Of a DNA stretch of 64,000 nt, positions 52,355 to 61,213 are shown piece after piece. The DNA lies in NCBI GenBank assembly GCA_946402275.1, contig CAMIVY010000005.1, positions 91,780 through 155,779 of the forward strand, in the 5' to 3' direction. How positions within the stretch are numbered: position 1 is the stretch's first letter; every line of letters starts with the position of its first letter. Origin of the DNA: an uncultured Prevotella sp. (lineage in GTDB: Bacteria > Bacteroidota > Bacteroidia > Bacteroidales > Bacteroidaceae). The position numbers and the translations under genes were made by a program. The notes under the pieces are model-generated. The model saw only the letters and a program-made list of their open reading frames with translations. It was not told the origin of the DNA and ran no database searches.

Positions 52355-52385
52355 CAAAGTTACGAAAATTCGAGAGCAGAACAAA
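52355..52385 (-). promoter_or_regulatory. Proximal promoter of the kinase-GH67 operon
   Basis: TTTG (52382-52385), 19 bases, TAACTTTG (52355-52362) on the minus strand. The predicted start lies within a few bases of the ATG. Confidence 0.7.
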
Positions 52386-52437
52386 AGATTTTAATCTTTT
52401 TTATGCCGAGACGGAGTAATTTCGCCATCTCTGATGG

Positions 52438-52468
52438 CAAAGTTACGAAAAAATACAGAGAGGACAAA
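52438..52468 (-). promoter_or_regulatory. Distal promoter of the kinase-GH67 operon, near copy of the proximal one
   Basis: TTTG (52465-52468), 19 bases, TAACTTTG (52438-52445), 83 bp upstream of the first. The flanking bases (TGGCAAAGTTACGAAAA and GGACAAAA-type) are almost the same, so the promoter looks duplicated. It lies within the NRPS terminator. Confidence 0.65.
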
Positions 52469-52502
52469 ACATTTTGTGTAATAATGTTAATATCCTCTCT
52501 GT
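52447..52502 (-). terminator. Candidate terminator of the NRPS transcript
   Basis: TCCTCTCTGT (52493-52502) and ACAGAGAGGA (52455-52464) form a 10-bp stem with a long 28-base loop, followed on the minus strand by ATTTTTTC (52447-52454). The long loop makes this weaker than the other terminators. Confidence 0.55.
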
Positions 52503-52510
52503 CAGAGCCT

Positions 52511-55500
52511 TTACGACTTTTCGTCGAAATAGCCGAAGCCGCTGATAGCAGTGAGCAGCCGCTCTACATAATCCCAAGCGGTATCACTCCACTGGAAGCC
52601 GAGGCGATGCAGTACGGCACAGGTATAGCGGTTGTCTCTTTCTATGATGCCCGTCTTCTGACCGTGGGTCATATCTTGATATGCCATCATGGCGGAGAGC
52701 AGCTTTGCCTTCTCTGGGTCTTGACCGGCTTCGGCAAGAACTTTCTCAAATTCGTCACCCTCCACAAAGCGTATCTCTTTTCCTACCTTACTCATGCGTA
52801 GCAGCAAGTCACCAAACAGCTCTGTGTGGTTGTTGAACGGCTGGAATACGGTACACTCTTTCGGCGTGCTTGCAAGAAGCACCACAGCCTTTGCCGTCTC
52901 GTCAATAGGCGACATCTCGGTAAGCTCATCGTAATCGTCATAAGAGCAGCAGCCAAGTGTGTAGAATACCTTGAGGCGCCCCATGAAACTGTTGCTGTTG
53001 AAGTTGGCTTGGAACTCACCATCATAGCTTCGTGGTGCCAGATTACCTACACGCATTACCTTACCGTTAAGGCCATGATGGGCAACGGCATCGAGCACCA
53101 TTCGCTCGGCAAGGAACTTAGAGTGGATATAGCGGTTGTCGAGGAACTGACCGAACCAGAACTTACGCTCATCGAGTTTTGGTATCTCTTCACCACTGTT
53201 GCGGATAATCCATAATTCAGCAACGGAGGTCGTAGAGACATGTACTAGTCTGGCGCCTGTCTTTAGACAGAACTCCACACAACGTTGTGCGCCACCGATA
53301 TTCACATCCTCAATGTCTGAAGTCTTGGAGAAGTGCTTCACGTTAGCTGCACAGTTGAAGACAGTGTCAATCTTAGAGGTGAGGGAGGTGAGGTCTTGGG
53401 TGACGTCGCCATTTACCACAAAGATGCGGCTACCGAAGAGTTCCTTAAATGACTTCTCGAAATAGTAGAACAGCAGGTTCTTCAGTCGGCGCTCAGCAGC
53501 TTCCTGATCTTTACCGCGTACAAGACATGTGATGGTCGGTGCATCGGTGTCGATGAGTTCGCGCAAAATATGGATGCCCAGATAACCTGTAGCACCAGTA
53601 AGGAGCACATTTCCTAACTCCTGACGCTCGCCTTTGACGAAGGTCTCTACTCTATTCTGTTGTAAGATAGCATCGATACCGGAATAGTCGAAATTCATCA
53701 CCTCGTCGTCTGTACTTTCTATGGGAGTTTCACCCGTCACAAACTGCGACAACAATCGTGGTGTAGCATGTGTGAAGACGTCACCATAGGCCACATGGTG
53801 TCCGGCCTTGTCGGCCTCGATAATCACCTTCGTCACCATGAGTGACGTTCCGCCCAACTCGAAGAAGTTGTCGGTGGCACCAATCTTGTCCATAGACAAT
53901 ACCTCGCTGAAGACCTTGCAGAAGAGTCGCTCGGTATCGTTGGCAGGCTCCACATACTCGTGGTCGGCAGCCTGGATGACGGGTGCGGGCAGTGCCTTCT
54001 TGTTCACCTTCTGGTTCTGGTTCAGCGGAATGGCGTCAATCTGCATCGTGGCGGCAGGAATCATGTACGACGGCTTCTGCTTGCCGATGAAGGCATTGAG
54101 ATCCTTGATGTCCACCTGCTCGTCGCTCACGATATAGGCAGCGATATACTTGCCGCCGTTGTCGTAGTCGAAGGCCTGTACGGTGACATCTTTCATGCCA
54201 GGATACTGACGGATGACGGCCTCGACCTCCTTCAGCTCGATGCGGAAGCCGCGAATCTTCACCTGTCCGTCCTTTCGGCCAACGAACTGGATGTTTCCAT
54301 CGGGCAGATAGCGAACGATGTCGCCAGTGCGGTAGATACGCGCAAACTTCTTTTCGCTACAGAACGGATTGTCGATATACACCTCGGCGGTCTTCTCCGG
54401 ACGGTTCAGGTAGCTTCTGGTCACATGAGGACCGCTAATCCACAGTTCGCCCATGGCTCCTTGCGGCAGACGGTTGAACTGCTTGTCCACGATATAGAGG
54501 CGCGAGTTGTCGAGCGGTTTGCCGACAGGGATATCCTTCAGCAACTTATCCACCTCATACTCTGTGATGAGGATGGTACCTTCCGTCGGACCGTAGCCGT
54601 TGTGCAGCTTGAAGTTCTTCGGGGGCTCCAGCGAAGCCAGTTTCTCGCCGGCAGCAATCAGGTGCAGCAGCGAGTGGTTGTCATAGTTGGTGGCAAACTG
54701 ATAGGCCACCTGCGTCGTCATGAACGAGTGGGTGATGTGGTTTTCCTCGAAGTAGGCGTTCACCTCCGGCAGAGTCAGACGGATGTCGTCGCCAATGATA
54801 TAGACACAGGCACCACAGGTCAGCGCAGGATACATATCCATCATACAGCAGTCGAAGCCGTAGCTGGCATAGCACGACACATGGTGCTCGGCCTTCAGCT
54901 CGAAGCGCCGCTGGTACCAATGGCAGAAAGCTGCCAGATTGCGGTGCTCCAGCTGACAACCCTTAGGAACGCCTGTAGAACCGGAGGTATAGAGCAGGAT
55001 GAAGAGGTCTTCGGGATTGACGGTGACATCAACAGGTTTGCTGACTGCAGGCAAGTCGAAGATATCTTTCGTCAACAGCACATCACCATGATATTCGCTC
55101 ACGATGTCACGCAACGACTCGTCGGCAATGAGCATCTTGGCTGACGCATCCTGAATCATGAAGTTCAGACGCTCTGCGGGATAGCTTGGATCCAATGGCT
55201 GGTAGGCACATCCTGCTTTCAGCACACCAAGAGCAGCAATAGGCATCCACTCGCAACGCGGAATGATGATGGACACCACATCCTCACGTCCCAAACCTTT
55301 TGAAACGAGGTAAGCCGCGATGCGCTCTGTGATGTCGTCCACCTGACGATAAGTGTAGCGGTTGTCGTGATAGACCACAGCCATATTGTCTGGAGTCTGC
55401 TGCACCTGATGGCGGAACAGCGAAACGATGGTCTGCGTCGTGTCGTAAGGCACCTCGGTCTGGTTGAAGCTGTCGAGCAAGGCGACTTGACCAGCATCGA

Positions 55501-58500
55501 GCAGCGATACACTCTTCAGCGGAACGTCTGGCTGACTGATGAAGGCGTTCGTAGCATTGCGGATGGACTGCGAGAAGCTTTCCATCATTCCCTGACTGTA
55601 GCGTCCCTTGTCGTATTGCAGACAGATGCTGGGCTGTCCTTTCTCGTCATTCTGTATAAAGAGGGATATGCGGAACTTGGGTGTGTCAGACTCGAAAGTT
55701 TTAACGGGTACTGTCTGTCCCTTGTACTGCAAATCATCCAATACACCCATCTGGTAAGCGAACATGATCTCTGCCGACAAATCATAATCTGCGGCGACAC
55801 GTGCAAACGGATATGTCTCGTGGCGCAACGTCTCATCGAAATTACGGCTTGTCTCGTCCAAGAACTCCATCACGCTTTGTTCACCAATCTCTGCACTCAG
55901 CGCCAGCGTGTTGACAAACATTCCCACTGTGTTGCTGATGCGCAGGTCGGAACGCCCGTTACTGATGGTGGCGATGCACAACTGCTCATTGTTGGTAAAC
56001 CGTGCCAGTGTGTAGAAGGTGGCGGCAAGCAGGTGGTGTGCCGGCGAGATGTTATGCTGATGACAGAATTGCTCAATGGCATCGAAATCCAGCGGTGTAT
56101 ATATAGTGCCTACGGTGCCTTGATTCAAAGGATTGGTAAGGTCGGACGGTACTTCCGTTGCGCCCTCTACATTGCTCAGTCGCTCCTGGAAGAAACGGTG
56201 AGCGTCAGCATATTCCTCACTGCTTTCAGCGGCTTTCTGAGCTGCAACGAAGTCGGCATAGGTGAAGGTCTCGGGTTCTATCTCCTTACCGTTGAGCAGG
56301 TCAAACAGTTGCGCCAGCAAGATATCGAACGAACCGCCGTCCACAACGAGGTGGTGAATATCCATCATCAGATAGACTGCTTGTTCGGTTGTGACAATCT
56401 CGATGCGATATAGCGGACCTTGTCTGAGGTTGAACGGCTTGACGAATTCCCATTTGTAACGAGGGATGTCAGCCTCTTTACACTGGCTTTGCGTAATTTC
56501 TATAGGTTGCTCCGTATCGACAATCTGTATGATGTCAGCCCCAGCACTTCCGAAATGCGCCTGCAGCATAGGATGCGTCTTGACGAGTGTCTCCACCGAC
56601 TTGGAAAGCAGTGGGATATCCACGTCCTTGGGGAAACGGGCTATGACTGGTGTGTTATAGATCGTTGATTCGGGGTTCTTGATGGAATCCACATAGACAC
56701 CCATCTGAGCGTACGACAGCGGAATGTTACTCATGTCGGCATGCTCCACCTCGGCAGTTTCCTGCTTGGTGGCGCTTCCGCTCATCAGAGCCTTCAGTAT
56801 CTCGTTCTCAATGCCTTGCACACTGCCTGACTTCGCCAGCGCCTTGGAGTCCAACGTCACGCCAAAGCGCTTGTTGATCTGAATGGCCAGTTTGATGGAC
56901 ATGATAGATGTCAAACCCACATAGCCCAATATCGTCGTGATACCAAAGTCCTCGGTATTGATGATTTGTGCGATGATGCCGTGGATTTCCTTCTCCAGCA
57001 CATTCATGGGCACATTGCTTTCCACCTCCATGTCGGCAGCCTTCTTCTCGGGTTTCGGCAACGCCTTCTTGTTCACCTTTTGGTTCTGGTTCAATGGAAT
57101 GGCGTCAATCTGCATCGTGACGGCTGGAACCATGTAAGGAGGCTTTTCCTCCATGATGAAGTCGTTCAATGCCTGGATGTCAACGGTCTCGTCAGAAACG
57201 ACATAAGCAGCAATGAACTTGCCGCCACCGTCCTCGTCGAAAGCTTGTACGGTAGCGTCCTTGATTCCCGGGAACTGGCGGATGACGGCCTCAACCTCCT
57301 TCAACTCGATACGGAAACCGCGAATCTTCACCTGTCCGTCCTTACGTCCGACGAACTGGATATCGCCTTCCGGCAGATAGCGCACGATGTCGCCGGTACG
57401 ATAGATGCGTGAATACTTCGGTTCGTCGCTGAACGGGTTGTCAATATATACCTCGGCGGTCTTTTCCGGACGGTTAAGGTAACCGCGAGTTACCTGTGGA
57501 CCACTCACCCAGAGTTCGCCTGCAGCACCTACAGGCAACCGGTGTCCTGCTGCGTCAACAATATACAACTTGACGTTGTCCAACGCCTTACCAATCGGAA
57601 TGTCCTTTATGGTCTTCGTCACGTCGAAGTGGGTAATGCAGACGGTACTTTCGGTCGGTCCGTAGAGATTCGTCAGCAATACATTCGAGGGAGGAGTGAG
57701 CGAAACCAGTTTCTCACCACCCACAGAGAGGTGTTTCAGCGAGTGGTTCTCAATGCTTGTAGCAAACTGATAACCCACCTGCGTCGTCATGAACGAATGG
57801 GTGATGTTGTTCTGCTCAAAGTATTCGTTCAGCGCAATCAGGTCCAGACGCAGTTCCTCAGGAATGATATAGACCGTGGCACCGCAGGTCAGCGCTGGAT
57901 ACATATCCATCATGTTAGCATCGAATCCGTAGCTGGCGTATGCTGCCACATGGTGTCCTGCCTTGAGGTCGTAGTAGCGCTGATACCAGTGGCAGAAACA
58001 TACCAAGTTTCCGTGCTCCAACTGACAACCTTTGGGAACACCTGTGGAACCGGAAGTATAGAGTAGGATGAAAAGCTTGTTCGGCTTAATTTGAGAATCG
58101 AGATTCAAGATTTGAGATTTTTCTTCCGCACTAATGGCTGGAAGTTTCTCGATATCCTTGGTCAGCAATACCCCACCCTGGTATTCATCCACGATTGGGC
58201 GCAACGCTTCGTCGGCTATCAGCAACTTGGCATCGGCATCCTGCATCATGAAGTTCAGACGTTCTTTCGGATAACTCGGATCCAATGGCTGGTAGGCGCA
58301 TCCTGCCTTCAACACACCCAGTGAGGCTATCGTCATCCACTCTGAACGCGGAATGAGAATAGAGACAACAGGCTCATCACTTGAACCCTGAACCTTGAAC
58401 CTTGAACCAATATATCCTGCAATCCTGTCGGATATCTCATCCACCTCTTGATAGGTATATTTCTTGTCCTTGAAGACGACCGCGATATTTTCCGGCGTTG

Positions 58501-59830
58501 CCTTAACCTGTTGACGGAACAGCGAGACGATGGTCTGCGTCGTGTCGTAGGGCACGTCGGTTTGGTTGAAGCTGTCGAGCAGTTCCACCTGCGACTGGGT
58601 GACGATGGTGATATCACGCAGATTACTTCCCTTGAGGAATGCATCCAGCACCGTTTCGTAGCTCTCCAAGAACTGGCTGACCAGTTGCTCTGAATAAGCC
58701 CCTGTGTTATATTCTGCCCTCAGGAAGTAACGCCCTTCCTGTTGGGTTACGCGCACGTGTAACGGCATTTCCTCCGACATATAGCACAAATCGTCAGCCG
58801 GTGCTGCTTTGCCGGCAATCTCTACCGTGTCTAATATGGTTCCGTGACAGGAGAAGATCGAGCCCATCTGCAGATTCAGGTCGCTGATGACATCGGTGAA
58901 CGAATAGCTGTCGTGTGTCCGACAACCCGTTATCTGCTCCTGTATGGCTTTCAAGAAGTCGAGTGTCGTAGTGTCGTCGCTAAATTTCACGAAGACGGGG
59001 AACGTTTTCACCAACATGCCGACAGTGCGTTTCAGCTGCTTGTTCTGACGTCCTTTATGGACACTGCTGAACAGGGCTTCTTGCTCGTTGTTGTACTTGG
59101 CCATCAGGAAACCATACACACCGGTAAAGAGGGTGCTCTTGAAGATGCCCTGCTTTTCTTTGAAGGCTTCGATGGTGTCAATACCGACATTCAACTTTCT
59201 GGTAAGCGTACCTATTTTCTTCGTCGGTTCTTCCAGGTCAGGAATCAGCTGACTGAAGGTGTCGCTGCAGTCGAAGTTCTTGGCATACCATTGTTTGTCT
59301 TCCTCGAATGCCGCTGTCTGGCGCTTTTCAGCTTCCTGGCGAGCCACGTCAGCCAGTGTGATAACCTCTGGTTCCAAGGCCTTGCCTCCATAGGCGGCGT
59401 CAATGTCGTCGAGTATCACTTTCAGTGACGTTCCGTCGGCAATGATATGGTGAACGTTTATCAGTAAATAGAGATGCTGGCTGTCCTTCAGCAGACGCAT
59501 GCGGAACAGTCGGTCCTTATACAGGTCGAACGGCGCCGTCATTCCTTGCTTTTCCGCCTCGATATCGGTAACGTGCTCCACCTCCAGGCTGAACGACTCG
59601 CTGTCATCGAGTATCTGCTGCGGGTCGCCCTGTTCGTTCAGCCCTATGCGTGTAAATAGCGTGGGATGAGCAGCTACGGCAGATTCTATGGCTGTCTTCA
59701 GCTTTTGCTCGTCTACACCGCCGTCGAGTGTATATAAATAAGTAATCTGATAACATACCTCGCCCTGATGAGCGATACATTCGGCATAAATGCCATACTG
59801 GGATTTTGTTAGAGGTGCTGTAGTTTTCAT
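52511..59830 (-). CDS. Two-module nonribosomal peptide synthetase with terminal thioester reductase
   Basis: A 2439-residue cytoplasmic assembly line, order C-A-T-C-A-T-R. Condensation domain 1 (about 1-430; NVHHIIADGTSLK at 125), adenylation 1 (about 440-920; LLYTSGSTGVPKGC near 595, YRTGDIVRYLPEG), carrier 1 (Ser in GLTSIMSIKLA near 975), condensation 2 (DIHHLVVDGGSFD near 1160), adenylation 2 (LLYTSGSTGVPKGC near 1615), carrier 2 (FFELGGTSLMVTKV near 1993) and a NAD(P)-binding reductase (LLTGATGYLGIHIL near 2078, RYIHSKFLAERM near 2233). All catalytic motifs look intact. The reductase should release the dipeptide as an aldehyde or alcohol; condensation 1 at the start suggests an acyl starter. 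Specificity pockets read by eye as D-A-M-F-S-G-L-V-C and D-C-M-F-I-A-G-I-L match no code I recognise. No phosphopantetheinyl transferase is in the window. Confidence 0.93.
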   Translation of the reverse strand: MKTTAPLTKSQYGIYAECIAHQGEVCYQITYLYTLDGGVDEQKLKTAIESAVAAHPTLFTRIGLNEQGDPQQILDDSESFSLEVEHVTDIEAEKQGMTAPFDLYKDRLFRMRLLKDSQHLYLLINVHHIIADGTSLKVILDDIDAAYGGKALEPEVITLADVARQEAEKRQTAAFEEDKQWYAKNFDCSDTFSQLIPDLEEPTKKIGTLTRKLNVGIDTIEAFKEKQGIFKSTLFTGVYGFLMAKYNNEQEALFSSVHKGRQNKQLKRTVGMLVKTFPVFVKFSDDTTTLDFLKAIQEQITGCRTHDSYSFTDVISDLNLQMGSIFSCHGTILDTVEIAGKAAPADDLCYMSEEMPLHVRVTQQEGRYFLRAEYNTGAYSEQLVSQFLESYETVLDAFLKGSNLRDITIVTQSQVELLDSFNQTDVPYDTTQTIVSLFRQQVKATPENIAVVFKDKKYTYQEVDEISDRIAGYIGSRFKVQGSSDEPVVSILIPRSEWMTIASLGVLKAGCAYQPLDPSYPKERLNFMMQDADAKLLIADEALRPIVDEYQGGVLLTKDIEKLPAISAEEKSQILNLDSQIKPNKLFILLYTSGSTGVPKGCQLEHGNLVCFCHWYQRYYDLKAGHHVAAYASYGFDANMMDMYPALTCGATVYIIPEELRLDLIALNEYFEQNNITHSFMTTQVGYQFATSIENHSLKHLSVGGEKLVSLTPPSNVLLTNLYGPTESTVCITHFDVTKTIKDIPIGKALDNVKLYIVDAAGHRLPVGAAGELWVSGPQVTRGYLNRPEKTAEVYIDNPFSDEPKYSRIYRTGDIVRYLPEGDIQFVGRKDGQVKIRGFRIELKEVEAVIRQFPGIKDATVQAFDEDGGGKFIAAYVVSDETVDIQALNDFIMEEKPPYMVPAVTMQIDAIPLNQNQKVNKKALPKPEKKAADMEVESNVPMNVLEKEIHGIIAQIINTEDFGITTILGYVGLTSIMSIKLAIQINKRFGVTLDSKALAKSGSVQGIENEILKALMSGSATKQETAEVEHADMSNIPLSYAQMGVYVDSIKNPESTIYNTPVIARFPKDVDIPLLSKSVETLVKTHPMLQAHFGSAGADIIQIVDTEQPIEITQSQCKEADIPRYKWEFVKPFNLRQGPLYRIEIVTTEQAVYLMMDIHHLVVDGGSFDILLAQLFDLLNGKEIEPETFTYADFVAAQKAAESSEEYADAHRFFQERLSNVEGATEVPSDLTNPLNQGTVGTIYTPLDFDAIEQFCHQHNISPAHHLLAATFYTLARFTNNEQLCIATISNGRSDLRISNTVGMFVNTLALSAEIGEQSVMEFLDETSRNFDETLRHETYPFARVAADYDLSAEIMFAYQMGVLDDLQYKGQTVPVKTFESDTPKFRISLFIQNDEKGQPSICLQYDKGRYSQGMMESFSQSIRNATNAFISQPDVPLKSVSLLDAGQVALLDSFNQTEVPYDTTQTIVSLFRHQVQQTPDNMAVVYHDNRYTYRQVDDITERIAAYLVSKGLGREDVVSIIIPRCEWMPIAALGVLKAGCAYQPLDPSYPAERLNFMIQDASAKMLIADESLRDIVSEYHGDVLLTKDIFDLPAVSKPVDVTVNPEDLFILLYTSGSTGVPKGCQLEHRNLAAFCHWYQRRFELKAEHHVSCYASYGFDCCMMDMYPALTCGACVYIIGDDIRLTLPEVNAYFEENHITHSFMTTQVAYQFATNYDNHSLLHLIAAGEKLASLEPPKNFKLHNGYGPTEGTILITEYEVDKLLKDIPVGKPLDNSRLYIVDKQFNRLPQGAMGELWISGPHVTRSYLNRPEKTAEVYIDNPFCSEKKFARIYRTGDIVRYLPDGNIQFVGRKDGQVKIRGFRIELKEVEAVIRQYPGMKDVTVQAFDYDNGGKYIAAYIVSDEQVDIKDLNAFIGKQKPSYMIPAATMQIDAIPLNQNQKVNKKALPAPVIQAADHEYVEPANDTERLFCKVFSEVLSMDKIGATDNFFELGGTSLMVTKVIIEADKAGHHVAYGDVFTHATPRLLSQFVTGETPIESTDDEVMNFDYSGIDAILQQNRVETFVKGERQELGNVLLTGATGYLGIHILRELIDTDAPTITCLVRGKDQEAAERRLKNLLFYYFEKSFKELFGSRIFVVNGDVTQDLTSLTSKIDTVFNCAANVKHFSKTSDIEDVNIGGAQRCVEFCLKTGARLVHVSTTSVAELWIIRNSGEEIPKLDERKFWFGQFLDNRYIHSKFLAERMVLDAVAHHGLNGKVMRVGNLAPRSYDGEFQANFNSNSFMGRLKVFYTLGCCSYDDYDELTEMSPIDETAKAVVLLASTPKECTVFQPFNNHTELFGDLLLRMSKVGKEIRFVEGDEFEKVLAEAGQDPEKAKLLSAMMAYQDMTHGQKTGIIERDNRYTCAVLHRLGFQWSDTAWDYVERLLTAISGFGYFDEKS
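58094..58121. repeat. Heptamer array (4 units) in NRPS adenylation domain 1, site A
   Basis: Plus strand GAGAATC, GAGATTC, AAGATTT, GAGATTT. It encodes SQILNLDSQ before LFILLYTSGSTG; the same stretch in adenylation 2 reads SKPVDVTVNPED without the repeat. Confidence 0.85.
58380..58408. repeat. Heptamer array in NRPS adenylation domain 1, site B
   Basis: Plus strand GAACCCT, GAACCTT, GAACCTT, GAACC. It encodes SRFKVQGSS where module 2 has SKGLGRE, before VVSI(L/I)IPR. Confidence 0.85.
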
Positions 59831-59903
59831 ATGGTTTTAAATTTTGATGATATTCATAGAATCTAGGAAAATGATGATGAGCGCAATAGGTACAATCCGT
59901 TTT

Positions 59904-61193
59904 TTAGTCTTTGGATGTCATGATGTTGAGTATCATCTCGTCGGTCTTGGTCATCGCGTTAGCACCGATACTCGTCAGGTTATGAATGCTCTTATCCACA
60001 TCGTCGTCAACGATACCTTCCGACGAAGTGACGCACTTGCCCTCCATCGCCAGCAGGGCTGACAGCAGGGCAGTGGAAACACCAGAGGTAATCTTCAACG
60101 AGCACGATGGCTTGGCACCGTCGCATATCATTCCCGTCAGATTGGCAACCATATTCTTCACCGAAGCACAGATGCGGCTGTAGTCGCCCCCCATCAGGTA
60201 GGTGATGCCACAGCTGCTGCCGATGCTGGCCACCACGCACCCGCATAGTGCCGAGAGTTTTCCCAGCGACTGCTTGATGTATATGGCCGTCAGGTGACTT
60301 AACATCAGGGCGCGGATCAGCTCCTCCTCGGTATTCTCGTTCTCCTTGGCATATACGCAGACGGGATTGGTGGCACAGATGCCCTGATTGCCACTGCCGC
60401 TGTTCGACATGACGGGAATCATAGCCCCGCCCATACGGGCATCACATGCCGATGCCGTTCTTGAGATGATGTGGCAATAGATGCTGTCTCCGAAGATGCC
60501 CTTCGACAGCGGTCGCTCTATGCTCTTGCCGAGGTTGTGGCCGTAGTTGCCTTTCAGCGCCTCGCGTGCCGCATTCATGTTATAGGTGCGGGCTTCCATG
60601 ATGAAGCTGATTTCATCCAACGGTGCCGTTGTGGCAAAGTCATACACCAGCCGCAAGTTCAGGGGGATGTCGTCGCCTGAGTTTTCGCCTTGGTATCCAC
60701 TCCCATCCCTACAAGGGAGGGGCTGGGGGGAGGGTCTCCCCTCTATAAACCTGGTATGTCCGCCGGCAATCACGGCAGAAGTCTTCTTGTCGCCCGCAGA
60801 GCAGACGATTTCCACATATAACTTCTCGCTGATGCCCTCCTTTTGCTTGATGACGATGCGGTTCTCGGCGATATACTGCTTACCCTCCTCCAGCGTCTCG
60901 GGCGTCAAGTCTTTGAGCACCTCCAGCTGATAGTCGCTCTTGCCGATGATGGCGCCTAAGGCAATGGCGATGGGCAGTCCCAGCATACCCGTTCCGGGAA
61001 TACCCACACCCATCGCGTTCTTCAGGATGTTGGCACTCAGCAAAGCCTCTATCTTCTCGGGACGGCAGCCCAGCTTCTCGGTAGCCTTTGCCGTACACAG
61101 TGCCACACACATCGGCTCGGTACAGCCTATGGCGGGCACCACCTCACGATGCACCATCGCGATAATCTGGTCTCTTAGCTCTTTTTCTATCAT
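59904..61193 (-). CDS. L-cysteine desulfidase / serine deaminase-like protein (UPF0597, YhaM/CyuA)
   Basis: A 429-residue cytoplasmic protein of the UPF0597 family, whose members include L-cysteine desulfidases that give pyruvate, ammonia and sulfide. Features are VVPAIGCTEPMCVALCTAKA near the N-terminus, MGVGIPGTGMLGLPIAIALG, PVMSNSGSGNQGICATNPV (cluster and substrate loop) and GGDYSRICASVKNMVANLTG with GMICDGAKPSCSLKI, with conserved Cys residues likely binding a 4Fe-4S cluster. Residues about 150-167 (GRPSPQPLPCRDGSGYQGEN) are encoded by a hairpin-rich repeat inserted in a loop. It is 74 bases upstream of the NRPS start, likely in the same transcript. Confidence 0.85.
   Translation of the reverse strand: MIEKELRDQIIAMVHREVVPAIGCTEPMCVALCTAKATEKLGCRPEKIEALLSANILKNAMGVGIPGTGMLGLPIAIALGAIIGKSDYQLEVLKDLTPETLEEGKQYIAENRIVIKQKEGISEKLYVEIVCSAGDKKTSAVIAGGHTRFIEGRPSPQPLPCRDGSGYQGENSGDDIPLNLRLVYDFATTAPLDEISFIMEARTYNMNAAREALKGNYGHNLGKSIERPLSKGIFGDSIYCHIISRTASACDARMGGAMIPVMSNSGSGNQGICATNPVCVYAKENENTEEELIRALMLSHLTAIYIKQSLGKLSALCGCVVASIGSSCGITYLMGGDYSRICASVKNMVANLTGMICDGAKPSCSLKITSGVSTALLSALLAMEGKCVTSSEGIVDDDVDKSIHNLTSIGANAMTKTDEMILNIMTSKD
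60690..60745. repeat. Hairpin-rich GC repeat inserted in frame (second copy)
   Basis: TCCCT-ACA-AGGGA (60706-60718) followed by GGGGCTGGGGGGAGGGTCT. It resembles 6891-6953 in layout, in its G-rich tail and in ending GGGTCT. It encodes GRPSPQPLPCRDG, typical of a translated mobile repeat rather than of UPF0597 proteins. Confidence 0.8.
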
Positions 61194-61208
61194 ACCAAGG
61201 TCGAGCGC
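61194..61208. repeat. Short GCGACC-family palindromic repeat before the desulfidase-like gene
   Basis: ACCAAGGTCGAGCGC directly abuts the start codon (ATG at 61193) and fits the right part of 10274-10292 and 21968-21986. Confidence 0.55.
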
Positions 61209-61213
61209 GGGCT

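Noticed and set aside
53960..56413. Long plus-strand frames opposite the NRPS
   Set aside because: They mirror conserved adenylation and condensation motifs and recur at matching places of both modules, as expected for shadows.
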